This document shows, piece by piece, positions 59,490-64,000 of a stretch of DNA of 64,000 nt. Every line of letters begins with the position of its first letter. The first letter of the stretch is position 1. Origin of the DNA: Sesamum alatum (taxonomy: Eukaryota; Streptophyta; Magnoliopsida; Lamiales; Pedaliaceae). The stretch is taken from contig JACGWO010000002.1 of assembly GCA_034509735.1 (NCBI GenBank), positions 44,409,702-44,473,701 of the forward strand. The letters are read 5' to 3'. The position numbers and the translations under genes are program-made. The notes beneath the pieces were generated by a model. That model saw only the letters and a program-made list of their open reading frames with translations. It did no database searches and was not told the origin of the DNA.

Positions 59490-59970
59490 TTTTAAATTGG
59501 AAGAGATGAACTTTGTTAATAGAAAGTAAAGTGATTACATTTAGTCCTGTTAACTATCAATATCGAATATGGACAATTACAAACAATCATATCAACAATA
59601 TCACATAAACTAAGATATGATCGAAATGACATCTTTGACCTCTAGTGGAGCAATGCCTGTCCTTATGCCCTTCACCCATTTCCTTTCAAGTTATTGTTGT
59701 GTTTTCTTTTTTAAGTGAAAGCAATATGCTATTATTTTTAAATAAATTAATTTTAGTAATTCGTGTCAAATATTTATATCTAACACCACAATTATATAAT
59801 TGTATACTAATTATCAAAATCAGATAACTGTATTTTATCAACAACTTGTTATTAAAGTATAATTACACCTACTATTAAAGTAGAACAATATCCCACACGT
59901 TGATGGGGTTTGAACCCATGATTTTAGAGTCATGGGATCTCAACTTCACTAATGAGCTAGGCCTCGTTGG
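59490..59970 (-). mobile_element. tRNA-derived SINE, probably with an inserted or extended body
   Basis: On the minus strand it begins near 59970 with 'GGCCTAGCTCATTAGTGAAG' (A box) and 'GGGTTCAAACCCC' (B box). The 3' part (59490-59620) matches the SINE at 7834-8098 ('GTGATTACATTTAGTCCTGT', 'CAATATCACATAAACTAA') and ends in a T run on the plus strand, i.e. poly(A). It is longer than that copy, so it is probably composite. Confidence 0.6.
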
Positions 59971-60080
59971 TTGTTTCAAGTTATTGTGTATTTGTTTATG
60001 TATGTTGTGTATATCTCTATATTTGCATGTATATATTTCAACGTTGAAAATTTAAAAAATAGTTGAAATTATAATCCATA

Positions 60081-60319
60081 TCTATACTAATATAAAAAGA
60101 AACAATTGGTTTTACTCAAAAGTAGCGGTTACACCGCAACACTAATTTTTTGTTGTGTCAATAATACCCTTAAATTGGTTGCTTTCTTTCTTTTTTTTTT
60201 TCTTTCTTTTGAAATATGATGTGTTGGTTTCGTGTGTATATATATATATATTTATAATATATTTTAAAATATAAAATATTATTTATTATATGCATGCAGG
60301 AACGACGTGCTATGTCTAA
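60081..60319 (+). mobile_element. Helitron-like non-autonomous fragment
   Basis: Starts TCTATACTAATATAAAA (after A), as at 43894, a typical plant Helitron 5' end. It ends 'CAGGAACGACGTGCTATGTCTAA' before T, with a short GC hairpin, approximating a CTRR-T 3' end. No Rep/helicase. Assignment is tentative. Confidence 0.4.
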
Positions 60320-60504
60320 TAGTTACTTAAATATTAGAACACGCACACATAAACTTGCAAATATTAGTTATTTATTAGAATATTATAGTTTCATAATCCA
60401 TAAAATACTGGGGCAGGCGGTACTGTGGATTTTTGGGTCCAAAATAATATTCATAAATCCAGTTGCACTACAATTGTTTCTTCAATAAGAGTTATTTTTT
60501 GTTT

Positions 60505-61590
60505 GGGAAAAAACTTTTTTTAGTACACTAACTTGGCTCTCGTTCAATTTTAGTACACTAACTTTGGTAATTATCACATTTTATACATTATGTTGCAATT
60601 TTGCTTCAATTAAGTCCAATTGAGGGTTTTTGTTCCAATTTTCCGGTCAATTGACCGGAATTTGCTGACGTGACCAATTTTTGTTGACGTATCCGGCGAA
60701 ATTAACCACGTCAGCACATGACATGGCAGACGGCTGACGTGGCGGGATGACTTGGATGTATTTTCTTTCATAAGGATGAATTTTAGTACACTAACTTTAG
60801 CATGGTTTAATTTTAGTCCAATAACTTTGAATGAGGTTAAATTTAAGTACAGAATAATAATTATAATAATGATATAATATTTTTATTTTTTTCATCCGGA
60901 ATGTAATATTATTAAGATAATTTTAATTAATTTGATAATATAGTTGTTAATCATAATTTAAAAAATAGATGATCCAACTGAACTGATAAGTGTGAAAAGG
61001 AAAAGATGTCGACTATAATAATATCAACTCTATTAATAATTATAAATAATTAACAAATATATTATCAAATTATTAATAATTATAAAATATATAATTATCT
61101 ATTTTTTAAATTATGATTAACAACTATATTATCAAATTTTCAATAATTAATATATATATATATCAAATTAATTAATATTAATAACTATATTATTAAATTT
61201 ATTATTCTCTAATTAATTAATTTAATAGCTATATTAACAATTATCAAATTAAATATAAATATAAATACAATGACAGGGGACTTAAATTTCACCTCATTCA
61301 AAGTTATTGGACTAAAATTAAACCATGCTAAAGTTAGTGTACTAAAATTCATCCTTATGGAAGAAAATACATCCAAGTCATCCCGCCACGTCAGTCGCCG
61401 GCCACGTCATGTGCTGACGTGGTTAATTTTGCCGGACACATAAGCAAAAATTGGCCACGTCAGTAAATTCCGGTTAATTGGACTTAATTGAAGTAAAATT
61501 ACAACATAATGTATAAAATGTGATAATTATCAAAGTTAGTGTACTAAAATTGAACGAGAGCCAAGTTAGTGTACTAAATTTTTTTTTTCC
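60505..61590. mobile_element. Long-TIR (MULE-type) foldback element
   Basis: A 1086-bp element with arms of about 335 bp: 'TTTAGTACACTAACTTGGCTC' mirrors 'GAGCCAAGTTAGTGTACTAAA', and 'CACGTCAGCACATGAC' mirrors 'GTCATGTGCTGACGTG'. The termini are GGGAAAAAA and TTTTTTCCC. TTTTTTGTTT (60495-60504) and TTTTTTGTTA (61591-61600) fit a 10-bp duplication with one mismatch. The centre is AT-rich. Non-coding. Confidence 0.85.
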
Positions 61591-64000
61591 CTTTTTTGTT
61601 ATATACAAGTTGAAGATCACGAACTCGAATTTTATCCAACATATAAATATTTGTCTCGTTTATATGAATATATTGTAATTTATCAAATAAATTACATAAA
61701 ATCTCGTTGTATTTGCTTTTAGCTAAAAACTCCCATATATTATTTTCTTTTTTTTATCTTTTTTATTAGTGTTGATTATTGTGTGAAATAATGTATACAT
61801 ATGAATATTGTATACATTTGATTATTTAATTTAACTTAATTAAGAAAATTGGAAAAAATTTCTTACCTGCACAACCGTCCTCAACTTGCTGATGACAATC
61901 CTCATTTTTGCAAGACGAGAATGGAAAAAGAGTAGGGTTGCTTATTGGGTTTAATGCAATTTATCTTATGTGATAAAATAATAAAATTTAAAAAAAAAAT
62001 AACAAATATAATATTAAAATAATAGAGATAATAATTTTGGTAAAAGTCGAACTCCTTAAGTTCGACTTCAAAATAAAAACTTTGAAGTCGAACTTAAGGA
62101 GTTCGACTTCAACTTTAACTTTGTGGGGGTGGGGGTGGGGTGGGTGGGTGGGGGGAGGGGGCTGTCAAGTGTCATCCTCAAGTCCGGACAGCCCCACTAT
62201 TTGAGTGAGAAGGGGAGATAATATAAGTTTGTGTGTGAGAGAGAAGAGAAAGAAGACTAATAATTTTATGCAATTACATATACTCAACAATTAAATTTAC
62301 TTCTATTTTATTTATAATTTTTATTTGAAAAAGATACATAATTAATTTATTTTTAAAAAGTTCGGAATGAAAATTTTCTAACAATCCGAATTAGTTAAAT
62401 CATCATGACCATTTCTTGAATTTTTAGTAATTTCATCCCAAAATTTTTAGCTTGAGAGAAGCAAATTGATTTTTTTTTCTTTTTTATTCAGCCAAAAATC
62501 TCTTTTTGGTTTTTAATTGAAGCTCATATATAATTTATTCATGTATCTTAAAATTTATCATTACCTTACAATCTCATATATAAAATCTATATGATAGTTT
62601 TTTTTTAATTTATTAATTATCAATACAATATTTAAATCACATTAAAACTCTATAAAATATTTATTATATTGATACGGACGATTATATATTCATGCATCAC
62701 AAATACTAATATGTTATTTTTATTTGGGTTAAATACAGTTATCACCCCTGAAGTATCCACCCTACATCAAATACCCCCCTGAATTATTAAAACCTTAAAA
62801 AAAAAACCCTTGATTTTCTAACACCTTTAGTTTTGAAGTTCAAAAAGTCCATTTTACCCTTACTAAAAGTTGATTTATGAAAAAAAAAAAAAGGAATTTT
62901 TAAAATACCAAAATCACTTTTTTTTTAAGTTTTATCTAATTTTATTTTTACTTGTTCATTGAGCTCTTTTTATTTTTATAATTCTAAAGTATTTGGAGTT
63001 CATTTTATTTTAGTTTCACTTATTTGTCAAACCAAGTTAAAAATAAATTTATACAATCATATAATTTTCACATTTATATAATTACCATATATATATAAAT
63101 ATAGATTAATTGTATATTTTCTTATTAGCTCATGATTAGCTCTTTCGGTCTTATTAATTGTATATTTGTTTAAGTAAATATATAAATATATATATATGCA
63201 TGTATAAATTTATTTTTAATTTAATTTGACAAACAAGGAAAACTAAAATAAAATGAGCTCCAAGTATTTTTGGATTACTAAAATAAAAAGAGTTCAATGA
63301 ATAAGTTTCATGCAATACTTTATATTGCGCACGGGTTTTTTGTTATAAAATTGATATAGGGTGTAATTTCCCTATAACACAGGGTGGGTTATGGAATTTA
63401 CCATAATTTTATTTCATAGTTGATGTATTATTCAATTTATTAAATTATTGATGTAATCATCTAAATACTGTTTCAATTATAAAAGAAAATTAAAATAAAA
63501 TGCTCTCATCGTGCAATGAAACTTAACAAATTAAATTCCTTCTTTTCTAATTTTAACAATAGATGTTAATACAATGGATGACTTTGTCAACAATTTTTTT
63601 TCTAATTAAAGACAAAAAGAATAGTTCAAGTTGCAGGGTTTGAAAATTGACTAGCAATTTCTTTAAATTCTAGTGTTAGAGTCCAACGGGCAAGACTGAG
63701 CTAATATGTGAATTGACTTCAAGAACAAAACCCTGATCAACTCACTTTAAGGTCTTTCATTCAATTCTTCCAACTTTGGTAGTTTAATTTATCCATTGCT
63801 TATTATACTATTTTATGTTTCCAATTAATCAATTGACTAGTTTTTTTTTTTTTTTTTTTTTTTTTGGAATTGCTACTGGACTAAAATTGTAATTTAATTG
63901 GATCATGTACAAGTTACATACATTTTTTTAATCACATCGACAAAAAAATGATTAAAATTACCAGAATTTTAAAATTATAGAATTAAATCGCAAAAATAAT
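61591..64000. other. Gene-free AT-rich right end with inverted repeats and homopolymers
   Basis: No gene. A perfect hairpin and G-rich tract at 62042-62163 are listed separately. At 62727 a GGGTTAAATACAGTTATC start resembles the long-TIR MITEs. 62948-63070 and 63190-63305 form inverted arms ('GAGCTC', 'TTTATTTTAGTTT', 'TTTGTCAAACCAAG' and inverses). A 25-base T run lies at about 63841-63865. Confidence 0.45.
62042..62163. other. Perfect hairpin next to a G-quadruplex-type tract
   Basis: 'AAGTCGAACTCCTTAAGTTC' followed by GACTTCAAA is mirrored after a short AT spacer by TTTGAAGTC and 'GAACTTAAGGAGTTCGACTT', giving arms of about 29 bp without mismatches. About 20 bp later a tract of GGG/GGGGG runs separated by single T or A (62124-62161) meets the four-run G-quadruplex pattern several times over. 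Confidence 0.85.

Overview
This is a window of plant nuclear DNA. It is AT-rich and packed with transposable elements, and the real genes carry many GT-AG introns. The key genes are two diterpene synthases of the kind that mint-family (Lamiaceae/Lamiales) plants use in specialised metabolism. The species assignment is an inference from the protein motifs, not a database match.

Layout. 1-1.8 kb: AT-rich, no gene. 1.84-7.5 kb: a decayed L1-type LINE (+). 7.5-13.3 kb: SINE, 42-bp tandem repeat, CACTA-type MITE, Helitron-like end and a small long-TIR element. 13.39-16.96 kb: an internally deleted Mutator-like element (MULE) with ~290-bp terminal inverted repeats and a 10-bp target duplication. 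17-19.4 kb: further MITEs, one inserted exactly in the TATA box of the next gene. 19.51-35.07 kb (+): a full-length 15-exon class II diterpene cyclase (copalyl diphosphate synthase, CPS, TPS-c type). Joining the exons by eye gives 798 codons without a stop, although five introns or promoter sites carry transposon insertions (nested MULE-like/hAT/solo LTR in intron 3, a copia element in intron 5, long-TIR elements in introns 12 and 13). 36.3-37.05 kb: gypsy gag fragment. 37.8-39.36 kb: two related MITEs. 39.38-42.83 kb (+): a kaurene-synthase-like class I diterpene synthase (KSL), clearly a pseudogene. 42.8-48.3 kb: no gene, several repeats. 48.3-51.0 kb (+): two related two-exon Myb/SANT-like genes. 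51.5-54.35 kb (-): a PIF/Harbinger transposon with its SANT ORF and DDE transposase, disabled by stop codons. 55.4-64 kb: long-TIR elements, a 224-bp tandem array, SINEs, a Helitron-like piece, a perfect hairpin beside a G-quadruplex tract, no gene.

How the genes work together. CPS makes a copalyl-type diphosphate from GGPP in plastids and a KSL normally ionises that product into a diterpene. The two lie in the same orientation 4.3 kb apart, which looks like a diterpenoid gene cluster, but here the class I partner is broken. The CPS has Tyr257 and His316 where ent-CPS has a His/Asn base pair, and Arg325 where gibberellin-type CPS has His. This suggests normal (+)-CPP or another specialised product rather than ent-CPP for gibberellin. 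At least nine elements share GG(G)...CC(C) long inverted termini and 8-10-bp target duplications, so one MULE-type lineage has been a main shaper of this locus.
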